From the NCBI GenBank assembly GCA_050944915.1, contig JBMNRY010000066.1, positions 1 through 11,098 on the forward strand: a stretch of DNA of 11,098 bases, given 5' to 3'. Shown here one piece after another: positions 1 through 6,020 of the stretch; within the stretch, counting starts at the first letter, position 1; each line of letters opens with the position of its first letter. The notes beneath the pieces are model-generated. The model saw only the letters and a program-made list of their open reading frames with translations, was not told the origin of the DNA and searched no databases. The DNA is from JBMNRY01 sp050944915 (lineage in GTDB: Bacteria; Bacillota; Limnochordia; JAAZLZ01). The translations under genes and the position numbers were made by a program.

Positions 1-311
1 TCGTTGTCCAAACGGATTTTCAGCCCACAGCGTACCTGGAGTACGCCGGTGACTTCAACTTCCCGCCACCCTAAGTTGGGGGCGAATTCGACGATCCCCT
101 CTTCAGCTCGCACGGTGCCGGGGCAACCGATGCCGATCCCCATCACATCATCCCTCATTACTTCGTCTATTCCCTGGAAGATCTGCTCGAACACACCCTG
201 GGGACCCTTTTCCACCGCGGTGGGTACTTCGTATCTTGCTAAGATCTGGCCCTTTTCTACCAAGGCGATAGCCAGTTTTGTTCCTCCCAGGTCGACTCCA
301 ATAGTTTTCAA
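1..311 (-). CDS. ROK-family sugar kinase (glucokinase-like), N-terminal part
   Basis: ROK proteins are cytoplasmic ATP-dependent sugar kinases (glucokinase, fructokinase, N-acetylmannosamine kinase) or sugar-responsive repressors. About 103 residues are visible; the rest is off the left edge. The phosphate-binding loop VDLGGTK is at residues 6-12, and the ROK segment GIGIGCPGTV at about 58-67. The fragment ends in IRLDN, just before where the family's D-A-N motif with the catalytic Asp should be. No N-terminal helix-turn-helix is present, so a kinase is more likely than an NagC/XylR-type repressor. Start choice: an ATG at 317 directly abuts the Shine-Dalgarno sequence GGGGAGGG (318-325) with no spacer, whereas the TTG at 311 sits 6 nt away and gives the typical start MKTIGVDLGGTK. 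I therefore prefer TTG. The gene begins 52 nt after the decayed sugar-transport ATPase, so it probably belonged to the same sugar-utilisation operon. The substrate cannot be told from this fragment. Confidence 0.88.
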   Translation of the reverse strand, partial: MKTIGVDLGGTKLAIALVEKGQILARYEVPTAVEKGPQGVFEQIFQGIDEVMRDDVMGIGIGCPGTVRAEEGIVEFAPNLGWREVEVTGVLQVRCGLKIRLDN

Positions 312-363
312 AGGCATCCCTCCCCGATCAGTTTACCCAAGAAAGGGGGACCTGCCTCCTGGA

Positions 364-1376
364 TTATTTGATGGCGCGTTCTGTATCTATGTCAAGGAAA
401 GTAGGCTTTGGTCGTGTTGAAAGTAAAGGGATGGATTTCATTGTCTTTGACGGCGCTGCCGGCTTCTAAGCGGGCGGTGATGGGGTTGCCGGCTAGGGGG
501 AAATGGGCGTAGATTTCCGCACCCATGAGTTCTGTGACTTCGACTTTGGCTTTGATGCTGGTTGCTACCTCGTCTACTGCGCCATCGAAGATGTCTTCGG
601 GGCGGATGCCGCAAATGACTTCGAGGTCTTTTTATTTTCCTGGAGGCTCAACCTTTTCCCTAGGGATGCTTAGTCTGTATTCGCCCAAATCAAGATAGAA
701 CTGTTCTCCTTCATGGAGGATGATTCCCCTCATGAAGTTCATGGCGGGGCTGTCGATATTCGGCCACAAAGACGTTGTCGGGGTGCTTGTAGATTGTGAG
801 AGGTTGGTCTAACGGTTGGATGACACCGTCACACATGACCACGATGCGATCCCCCATGGTCACGGCCTCCGTTCGGTCATGGGTGACGTAGATCGTGGTC
901 GTTTGGAGGCGTTGGTGGAGTTTGCTTAGTTCCGTTCTCATCTGCACCCGGAGTTTGGCATCTAAGTTGCTGGGGTGTTCATCCACGAGGAAGACTTTCG
1001 GTTCCCGGACGATGGCTCTGCCAACGGCGACCCGTTATCTCTGGCCACCAGATAAGGTCTTAGGTTTGCGGTGGAGGAGTTCTCCATTGCCCATAAGTTG
1101 GGCTGCTTCTTTGCTTTTTTGTCGATTTCATCCTTAGGTAGTCTCCGCAGTTTAAGCTCAAAGGCCATGTTGTTGTAGATGTCCATGTGGGGGTATAGGG
1201 CGTGGTATTGTGATGTCTTCTAAGCCACCGACCATACATAGGGTTGTGGATTTGCCGCAACCCGACGGGCCGACAAGTACGAGGAATGCCTGATCCTTTA
1301 TTTCTAGGTTTACGTTGTCGACCGCGGTTACATCCCCGAAGCGCTTGGAGAGTTTTTCGAGAATTACTTGTGCCAT
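364..1376 (-). pseudogene. Decayed MsmX/UgpC-type sugar ABC transporter ATPase
   Basis: Intact relatives (MsmX, MsmK, UgpC; about 365 residues) are the cytoplasmic ATPases that energise carbohydrate importers. Pieces of the whole protein can be read in order across shifting frames: N-terminus MAQVILEKLSKRFG, Walker A GPSGCGKST, ALYPHMDIYNNMAF, signature LSGGQR, Walker-B region VFLVDE, SNLDAKLRVQM, H-loop YVTHD, DSPAMNFMRG, GIRPEDIFDGAV, and C-terminus DIDTERAIK followed by TAA. Lesions seen: (1) a deletion of roughly 25-28 codons after GLEDIT, near 1208-1214, which removes the Q-loop and shifts the frame; (2) a frameshift after DEIDKKAK, near 1110; (3) TAA at 1035-1037 where LSGGQRQR needs a CAA Gln codon; (4) DEHPSNLD instead of DEPLSNLD; (5) a frameshift at about 755-765; (6) TAA at 632-634; (7) a frameshift near 402. 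No functional protein is possible. The original start with its RBS (GGAAGAGGGG) and a plausible promoter remain, so decay may be recent. Confidence 0.9.
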
Positions 1377-1475
1377 ATGCCCCTCTTCCTTGTTGGTGGT
1401 TTGTTCTGAATCTTGTCAGAGAAGGCTATCGTTCCTTTATAAGGAGGATGGTTAACGGGCATTTTAGTGGAACAA

Positions 1476-1489
1476 AGTTGGCTCCAACT
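1476..1489. promoter_or_regulatory. Operator-like inverted repeat
   Basis: AGTTGG and CCAACT are perfect 6-bp inverted arms around a 2-bp centre. The repeat lies about 30 nt downstream of the -10 candidate for the sugar ATPase pseudogene, a usual place for a repressor operator. A sugar-responsive repressor is a guess; no regulator gene is in the window. Confidence 0.35.
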
Positions 1490-1517
1490 GACCTTCTGGA
1501 AGAAATCTATACAGGAT

Positions 1518-1546
1518 ATAGTATACTCTTGGTAGACCCTGGTCAA
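1518..1546 (-). promoter_or_regulatory. Candidate sigma-A promoter for the sugar ATPase pseudogene / ROK genes
   Basis: On the minus strand, TTGACC (1546-1541, 5 of 6 to the -35 consensus) is followed after 17 nt by TACTAT (1523-1518), or after 15 nt by TATACT (1525-1520). It would give a leader of about 130 nt before the pseudogene ATG. This is the best promoter-like sequence in the window and could still drive the ROK kinase gene. Confidence 0.45.
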
Positions 1547-1563
1547 AACAGTTAGCAGTAACA

Positions 1564-1608
1564 CAATCCACTAAGGATTGTCAGCCAGCATAAGACCATG
1601 CTGGTCTT
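1564..1608. repeat. Cluster of small perfect inverted repeats with competing stems
   Basis: Three perfect stems are visible: CAATCC/GGATTG (1564-1580, 5-nt loop), CCAGCAT/ATGCTGG (1585-1604, 6-nt loop) and AAGACCA/TGGTCTT (1592-1608, 3-nt loop). The last two share bases and cannot form together. None has a U-tract on either strand, so simple termination is not supported. They lie just beyond the porin 1 terminator and upstream of the promoter candidate. Confidence 0.5.
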
Positions 1609-1649
1609 CTTTGGACTGGATCGACTTTGCCGACATGCTTGACATGCGA

Positions 1650-1672
1650 AAGGCCCCCGAAACGGGGGCCTT
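1650..1672 (-). terminator. Hairpin terminator after porin 1
   Basis: A perfect 9-bp stem (AAGGCCCCC pairing with GGGGGCCTT) around a 5-nt loop starts 29 nt after the stop of the porin gene ending at 1702. The minus-strand transcript leaves the stem with only a short U run (CCUUUCGC), so it may be less efficient than the terminator of the neighbouring porin. Confidence 0.75.
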
Positions 1673-1701
1673 GTAGGCATAGAGTTCTGATTCAAACTAG
1701 C

Positions 1702-3213
1702 TTAGAAGCTTACTTTCACACCAAACATAGCCTTCATGGCTTTATTTTCGACGTCGTCTTCAGTATCCCCACCGTCGACTTTGGCGACTTCATAAACTAG
1801 CTCACTAAGCAAGGTTACATTACTCGAAAGAGCGTAATTAACTTCACTTCCGATGCTAGATGCAGAAACCCACTCAGCTTTACCGGCATCGGTAAAGTCA
1901 GCTTTCTTACCACCCGCATACTTTTCAAAGCTAGCTCCAGGAACTAAGGTAATGCCATTGCCAAGGGCATAGGTTACTTCGGCTTCCAGCGTGTAGCCGC
2001 TACCATAATTCGTAGCTAGCGTTACATCATCACCTAAGACCTTTTCTAACTCTGCTTTTCGTGCATCCTCTAGGACGTTAGCTTTTTCTTCACCCTTACT
2101 GTAATCTACCGCCAATTTTGCGTTCAATCCTTCGGCAAACCGGGAACCAGCACCGAGGAAAATGTTTGTCTTGTTCTTTTCATCTTCGTTAGCCTTACCA
2201 CCAGTCCTGCTGAGTTCGGCCTTAACTGCGTAACCGGTCAACAGATCATAATCATCGATGACATCGTCAAACCCTGGTCCATCGGCGAATTCCTTCAGTG
2301 TGAATTCAGCGATGTACTCGAGTGATTCATCATCCTTATTGTATTCAGCATTATTGGTACCTTTAACGCCAGCTTTTCCTTGCATCAAAGCAGTACCATA
2401 TTTCACATAACCTTCAGCAACTCGACGGTTTGCAGTGAAACCACTGGTGAAAGCATTTTGTTGAGCTACACGCCACTTACCTTGAATACTTACACCTTCA
2501 TAAACAGGAACCGGAACTTCAACATCGGCACCATACATTACGTTATCTTCGGTAACACCTTTACCGAAAGTCATACCAGCGCCAACCTTTACCTTTACGC
2601 CTTGGAAACTGGTATCACCAAACAGGACTACGGTCCGCTTGCGAGATCCGTCTTCACCAGCTGGAGCGCCCAGGTTAGACAAATATGCTAAGCCGAGCTT
2701 ATGACCATCGACAGTTGTATCCACAAACCCATAAAGAGAGTCATTACCTGAATCGAAATCAAAAGCGGTATTCACGCCAAAAACACTAGCTTCTAACCGA
2801 TACTTAGCGCTATCAGCCTTCTTGCCGGACTTAACAAACTCCAAGGGATCCTTCTTATCCGAAGTTTCCTTACCATTGTTCCAAACAGTAAAGGCAACGG
2901 CCGGATCGTCCAAAGCGGCTTTGATCAAGCGAACTGCTGGGACGGCTGTTTCATCATCCGCACCAGGAGCATCGATACGCAACCGCAGAACATCACGGAG
3001 TTCAGCATCAAACGCCCAACCTTCATCGGCCACCTTCAACTTCAGCTCAGAGAAAGTTGGTAACCCGCTGTCCAGCTCATCAATTATTGTCCAGTCTTTG
3101 GTGTCAATACCAAACTCATACTTAGCTTCCAAGCTACCACTCACATCAGCAGCAAAGGATACTGCCGAGAGGGCAAATACTGCCACTAGGGCCAGTACTA
3201 ATGCCTTTTTCAT
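1702..3213 (-). CDS. Outer-membrane porin-like beta-barrel protein 1
   Basis: The protein has 503 residues. A signal peptide (MKKALVLALVAVFALSAVSFA, probable SPase I cut after residue 21) means it is exported. The mature part is acidic and lacks cysteines. It is rich in alternating polar/hydrophobic stretches with Gly, Tyr and Phe, and ends in GVKVSF. A terminal Phe after alternating hydrophobic residues is the usual beta-signal read by BamA in outer-membrane barrels. No S-layer-homology (SLH) domain is seen, unlike OmpM-type porins of Negativicutes. The likely role is a major porin or structural outer-membrane protein, but I do not recognise a named family. The start is supported by GGGGGAG, 7 nt upstream. 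It is a single-gene unit with a long leader and its own terminator. The mature N-terminus (DVSGSLEAKYEF) resembles that of the next porin-like gene (DIAGTLESQIEY), suggesting paralogy. An S-layer-like exported protein is the alternative. Confidence 0.7.
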   Translation of the reverse strand: MKKALVLALVAVFALSAVSFAADVSGSLEAKYEFGIDTKDWTIIDELDSGLPTFSELKLKVADEGWAFDAELRDVLRLRIDAPGADDETAVPAVRLIKAALDDPAVAFTVWNNGKETSDKKDPLEFVKSGKKADSAKYRLEASVFGVNTAFDFDSGNDSLYGFVDTTVDGHKLGLAYLSNLGAPAGEDGSRKRTVVLFGDTSFQGVKVKVGAGMTFGKGVTEDNVMYGADVEVPVPVYEGVSIQGKWRVAQQNAFTSGFTANRRVAEGYVKYGTALMQGKAGVKGTNNAEYNKDDESLEYIAEFTLKEFADGPGFDDVIDDYDLLTGYAVKAELSRTGGKANEDEKNKTNIFLGAGSRFAEGLNAKLAVDYSKGEEKANVLEDARKAELEKVLGDDVTLATNYGSGYTLEAEVTYALGNGITLVPGASFEKYAGGKKADFTDAGKAEWVSASSIGSEVNYALSSNVTLLSELVYEVAKVDGGDTEDDVENKAMKAMFGVKVSF

Positions 3214-3360
3214 TCATCTTCTCCCCCTATCATTGGGTTTGTAATCCCGGCTCGCTATTTGGGGGAGGGCAAAAGTCTCCATGTTTCCTTTTCCCCTCTG
3301 TAGAATAGCTTTGCCGGTGTGTTTGGTCATGCCCGTATCAGCTACTGCCCTCCTTTCTCC
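3214..3360 (-). promoter_or_regulatory. Leader of porin 1 with stranded Shine-Dalgarno and shared element
   Basis: The minus-strand leader holds AAAGGAGGG at 3348-3356, 135 nt before the start codon and with no start codon at usable spacing, so it is not an ordinary ribosome site. It also holds AGGAAACATGGAGACT at 3274-3289, matched in 15 of 16 positions upstream of porin 2. The frame from an ATG at 3330 is open for 38 codons and ends in TGA immediately before the porin ATG. I could not find a convincing -35/-10 pair further upstream. Inverted repeats at 3365-3376 (ACTAG/CTAGT) and 3376-3394 (TGGATC/GATCCA) are possible operator sites. Confidence 0.45.
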
Positions 3361-3489
3361 CGGGACTAGACCTAGTGGATCGCAGATTGATCCATGTTCG
3401 TAAACTGTATTTCTCCAAATCCCTGGGGAATCCTTCCTAACAAAGCACTTTCTATCAAAAATTTATGCCGATAGGGGGAAAAAGTGCAC

Positions 3490-3522
3490 AAAAAAATAAC
3501 CCCGGGGGACTAACCCCGGGGT
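3490..3522 (-). terminator. Strong intrinsic terminator after porin 2
   Basis: Read on the minus strand, a perfect 9-bp GC-rich stem ACCCCGGGG/CCCCGGGGU with a 6-nt loop is followed by UAUUUUUUU. It starts 16 nt after the porin 2 stop codon (3539-3541). It separates porin 2 from porin 1 transcription, so porin 1 needs its own promoter between about 3490 and 3360. Confidence 0.92.
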
Positions 3523-3538
3523 GGTAGTTACTACCTGT

Positions 3539-4909
3539 TTAGAAATCGACCTTAATACCAGCTTCAACGGTTACATCACGGAGGGTTTCTACCCGGTCAT
3601 CCTGGCCTTCTTGAGCCTGGAATTCCCGTTCGAAGTGGGTACCAAGGGTGATACCGTTAGGAGCTTCGTAAACGGCACTAGCCTTGTAGTAGGTCTCAGC
3701 CTTATCGTATTCGAACTGGCCGGAGAGTGTTAAAGGTTCCAGTTCACGCATAACGGTGGGACGTACTTCAGCAGTTACCTTATGACCCAATTCATTTTCA
3801 GGATTAATGGTCATCTGATAACCACCCTTAATGGCGGCAGCGTCTAAAGCGATTTCCCGTTCAGCAGTCAACTTGGTATTACCACGGCCAAATTCGAGGT
3901 TTTCGCCACGGGCGATATCGATTTCCGTGGAAGCACCGAAGGTGAAACCTTCGTAAACGGTGGAAACGCCTAGATCCAAACCAGCCTTATCCTGACCTGC
4001 TGCATCCTGCATCTTCGAACCGACCCAGTCGATCCGGTCCTTAGTTACGTCATCATCTTCATACCGGGCTTCCAGATACCGGGTATGCTTTTCGAAGTCA
4101 CCATCGATGGACCACAGTTGAGCGGTAATGGGGAAATTCTCGATGGCATTTACCTTCGCGTCAACCCGAAGCATTTGGGTGTAGATATCTTCTGCTGCTT
4201 CTTCGGCAACATCGATCCAAGTAGCACCATAAGCTGCTGCGACTTCAACCTTGTCCATGGGCGACAGACCGCCGTTTAAGACGAAGGATACTTCCCGTTC
4301 CGGGGTATCAGCGTGGATTACCGTAGCACCTACGTTAATACCATCCAAATCGGCGTCAGCTTTCAGACCCATAACGTTGAAAGGTTGGTTGTCTTCTAGC
4401 TCGGAATCGTAGTGTTTCTCATCATCCCAAGCCAAGAAAGCACCGATTTTGGCCGGACCAGCTTCGATATCACGAACGGCGATACCGTCCTTCTTCACCC
4501 GACCGATAGCTTCCGAGTAGCGCAGGTCCAGATTCTTACCGATGGTGGTGGTGAAATCAGGACCGCCGAGCCAGAAGGGACCAGTTGTTTCGATAACGGC
4601 CCGATCGATGGTCGGACTTTCGAAACGACCTTCTTCCATTTCGATGGTACCCAGGTCAACAAGAGCTCTAACCTGGCCATCCTTACTCAAAGCCACATCC
4701 AATTCCAAATCGGTGGAGATTTGGAACTGGCTTTCCTGGGGCTGTAGTTCTGCTTCAGGATCTACAGGCTCATGATCCTCAGGAAACATATTCTTCTTAT
4801 ACTCAATCTGACTTTCCAAGGTACCAGCGATATCAACGTTGGCACCGGCCGCCGGAATGGCCATAGCAAAGACCATTAAAGCAGCTAAGAGATAGCTCAA
4901 TTTCTTCAT
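3539..4909 (-). CDS. Outer-membrane porin-like beta-barrel protein 2
   Basis: The protein has 456 residues from the ATG at 4909. A longer frame opens at an ATG at 4969, but only the 4909 start has a good ribosome site (AAGGGGG, 8 nt away) and begins directly with a signal peptide (MKKLSYLLAALMVFAMAIPAAGA, probable cut after residue 23). The mature part is acidic with amphipathic strand-like segments, has no cysteine and no SLH domain, and ends in AGIKVDF, a C-terminal Phe beta-signal as in BamA-assembled barrels. The N-terminus of the mature chain (NVDIAGTLESQIEYK) resembles porin 1. The likely role is an outer-membrane porin or structural protein; no named family is recognised. It forms a single-gene unit with a roughly 200-nt leader and a strong terminator, as expected for an abundant protein. 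The sequence downstream of the barrel end does not extend into another domain. Confidence 0.7.
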   Translation of the reverse strand: MKKLSYLLAALMVFAMAIPAAGANVDIAGTLESQIEYKKNMFPEDHEPVDPEAELQPQESQFQISTDLELDVALSKDGQVRALVDLGTIEMEEGRFESPTIDRAVIETTGPFWLGGPDFTTTIGKNLDLRYSEAIGRVKKDGIAVRDIEAGPAKIGAFLAWDDEKHYDSELEDNQPFNVMGLKADADLDGINVGATVIHADTPEREVSFVLNGGLSPMDKVEVAAAYGATWIDVAEEAAEDIYTQMLRVDAKVNAIENFPITAQLWSIDGDFEKHTRYLEARYEDDDVTKDRIDWVGSKMQDAAGQDKAGLDLGVSTVYEGFTFGASTEIDIARGENLEFGRGNTKLTAEREIALDAAAIKGGYQMTINPENELGHKVTAEVRPTVMRELEPLTLSGQFEYDKAETYYKASAVYEAPNGITLGTHFEREFQAQEGQDDRVETLRDVTVEAGIKVDF

Positions 4910-5117
4910 TTGTTGTTCCCCCTTGAGTTGCGTAGCTAGTGTTCTATTGAGAAGTTGATCTGCATCCATTGCTGTGAATAGGAAGGGGTTTCAGGGAGTG
5001 TCCATGTTTCCTCACTGGTTTCCTTCCTGGCTAGATACATTGCTGCAGATCATCCCCTTCCACATCCAAGCCGTGCAACTATGGGTTTCACCTCCTTTGA
5101 AACGGCATTGGCTTACA
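4910..5117 (-). promoter_or_regulatory. Leader of porin 2 with Shine-Dalgarno hairpin and shared element
   Basis: On the minus strand, the perfect stem GTTTCA/TGAAAC (5103-5098 and 5090-5085) encloses the 7-nt loop AAGGAGG, an exact Shine-Dalgarno consensus about 180 nt before the porin start. No ATG, or GTG/TTG at normal spacing, follows it. AGGAAACATGGACACT at 4997-5012 matches the element in the porin 1 leader in 15 of 16 positions. Its ATG opens only a four-codon frame (M-D-T-P-stop). A structured, stabilised 5' leader is inferred. Confidence 0.5.
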
Positions 5118-5140
5118 GGAAGTGGATGAAACTTTGGTAA
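5112..5140 (-). promoter_or_regulatory. Weak promoter candidate for porin 2
   Basis: TTACCA (5140-5135) and TGTAAG (5117-5112), 17 nt apart, each match 4 of 6 consensus bases. Transcription from here would begin only a few nt before the loop-displayed AAGGAGG, which fits a 5'-end stabiliser. An alternative -10 is TAAAAT (5240-5235), formed by the HAD stop codon and the next bases, but its -35 is poor. Confidence 0.3.
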
Positions 5141-5166
5141 CATTGGGAATAGTTGGAATGGGGGAC

Positions 5167-5183
5167 CAGGGTCGATGACCCTG
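5167..5183 (-). terminator. Perfect small hairpin downstream of the HAD gene
   Basis: CAGGGTC and GACCCTG form a perfect 7-bp stem around a 3-nt loop, 55 nt after the HAD stop. No U-tract follows on the minus strand (GUCCCCC comes next). It may end or attenuate the uvrC-ABC-HAD transcript, or be an operator or 3'-end stabiliser. Confidence 0.35.
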
Positions 5184-5237
5184 TACCTTTCGGTGTAAGT
5201 AATTCTACGGGTTAGGACTCCCTCCTTTGTGTAAATT

Positions 5238-6020
5238 TTAACAGGCTAGGAAGCAATCCAAAGCGTAGGCAACCCCCGCTTCCCCGTTGGAACGGGTCAC
5301 GTAATCGGCAACTTCCTTCACTTCCTGGGGGGCATTGGCCATGGCCACACCGATGCCGGCGTACTTAATCATCTCTAGATCGTTGAAGCTATCACCGATA
5401 GCCATAATCTCCCTCCGGTCGATGCCGTAATGCTCCGCGAGAAACCGCAAGGCCACAGCCTTGGAGACCCCTTTCTTAGTCATCTCGATGTAACGGGGTT
5501 TGGAACGGGTGGCCTCCAGCTGGTGCCCGAAGAGCTCCTGGATCTTGGGTTCCCAGGTATCGAGATCGACTTCATTGCCGACGATGAGGGCCTTGGTGGA
5601 AGGAGCGGGCTTGAGGGTCCCCACGGCCTTGGCGGGCACATTGGCCACGGAAATGTAATACTCCACATGGGGGTTAATCTCTTCCACCACCAGCTCTTCC
5701 TCCACATAGAGCTGTAACGTCAAATTTCGTTCAGCGCAAAAGGGGATCAACTGGGCGACGGTGTCTTCCGGCACCGGATCATGGTGGAGCAGTTTCCCCG
5801 AGACCTGGCGGATCATGGCCCCGTTGTAACAAACCAGGGGGACATCGATCTGCAACTGCTGGGCATAGGGCAGGGCCGAACGATACATCCTGCCCGTAGC
5901 TATAGTCACCAGCACCCCCTTCTCCCTTGCCTTAGCGATAGCCGCGGCACAACGGGGATCGATGGTCAACTCATCGGTTAATAAGGTATCATCCATATCG
6001 ATAGCAACTAAACGGATCAT
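5238..6020 (-). CDS. Cof-type HAD-IIB family hydrolase (sugar or nucleotide phosphatase)
   Basis: This 260-residue cytoplasmic phosphatase belongs to the HAD superfamily with a C2B cap (Cof/YidA/YwtE type); family members usually hydrolyse sugar phosphates, nucleotides or FMN. Motif I is DMDDT with nucleophile Asp8 and acid/base Asp10. Motif II is ATGR with Thr42. Motif III is Lys187 in KKGVSKA. Motif IV is GDSFNDLEM with Asp210 and Asp214 for Mg2+. All catalytic residues are present and the length is normal for the family, so it should be active. The ATG overlaps the TGA of the upstream ABC gene (ATGA), with AAGGAGG about 6 nt upstream, so translation is probably coupled. The exact substrate cannot be inferred, and the link to the exporter may be only transcriptional. 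Confidence 0.92.
   Translation of the reverse strand: MIRLVAIDMDDTLLTDELTIDPRCAAAIAKAREKGVLVTIATGRMYRSALPYAQQLQIDVPLVCYNGAMIRQVSGKLLHHDPVPEDTVAQLIPFCAERNLTLQLYVEEELVVEEINPHVEYYISVANVPAKAVGTLKPAPSTKALIVGNEVDLDTWEPKIQELFGHQLEATRSKPRYIEMTKKGVSKAVALRFLAEHYGIDRREIMAIGDSFNDLEMIKYAGIGVAMANAPQEVKEVADYVTRSNGEAGVAYALDCFLAC

Larger units (their letters stand above)
1377..1649. other. Gene-free stretch between porin 1 terminator and ATPase pseudogene
   Basis: No protein gene was found here. The stretch holds a promoter candidate reading towards the pseudogene (1518-1546), a 14-bp operator-like inverted repeat (1476-1489), a cluster of small perfect hairpins (1564-1608), and a 7-bp direct repeat GACATGC (1632-1638 and 1641-1647) beside the porin terminator. 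Confidence 0.6.

Noticed and set aside
4..420. 138-codon open frame on the plus strand
   Set aside because: It is antisense to the clear ROK kinase and the end of the ATPase remnant, shows low-complexity Pro/Ser-rich composition, and has no ribosome site.
962..1260. Short overlapping minus-strand frames that could be called small genes
   Set aside because: They are pieces of the MsmX/UgpC-type pseudogene read in successive frames, in part out of phase with the homologous reading.
1448..1555. 35-codon plus-strand frame preceded by AAGGAGG
   Set aside because: The Shine-Dalgarno sequence abuts the ATG with no spacer, the frame crosses the minus-strand promoter candidate and operator-like repeat, and the product resembles nothing.
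3218..3490. Promoter for porin 1
   Set aside because: One must exist because a strong terminator separates it from porin 2, but no -35/-10 pair with acceptable match and spacing could be picked by eye.
4085..4775. Several plus-strand open frames opposite porin 2
   Set aside because: They mirror codon bias of the minus-strand gene, which has a signal peptide, ribosome site and terminator; no plus-strand start signals were seen.
4910..4969. N-terminal extension of porin 2 from ATG 4969
   Set aside because: It would bury the signal peptide behind 20 residues and has no ribosome site, whereas ATG 4909 has a well-spaced GGGGG and begins MKK.
5040..5098. Tiny gene following the AAAGGAGGTG at 5089-5098
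   Set aside because: The only nearby start codons are a GTG inside the Shine-Dalgarno sequence (13 codons) and a TTG about 12 nt away (15 codons); neither product is credible.
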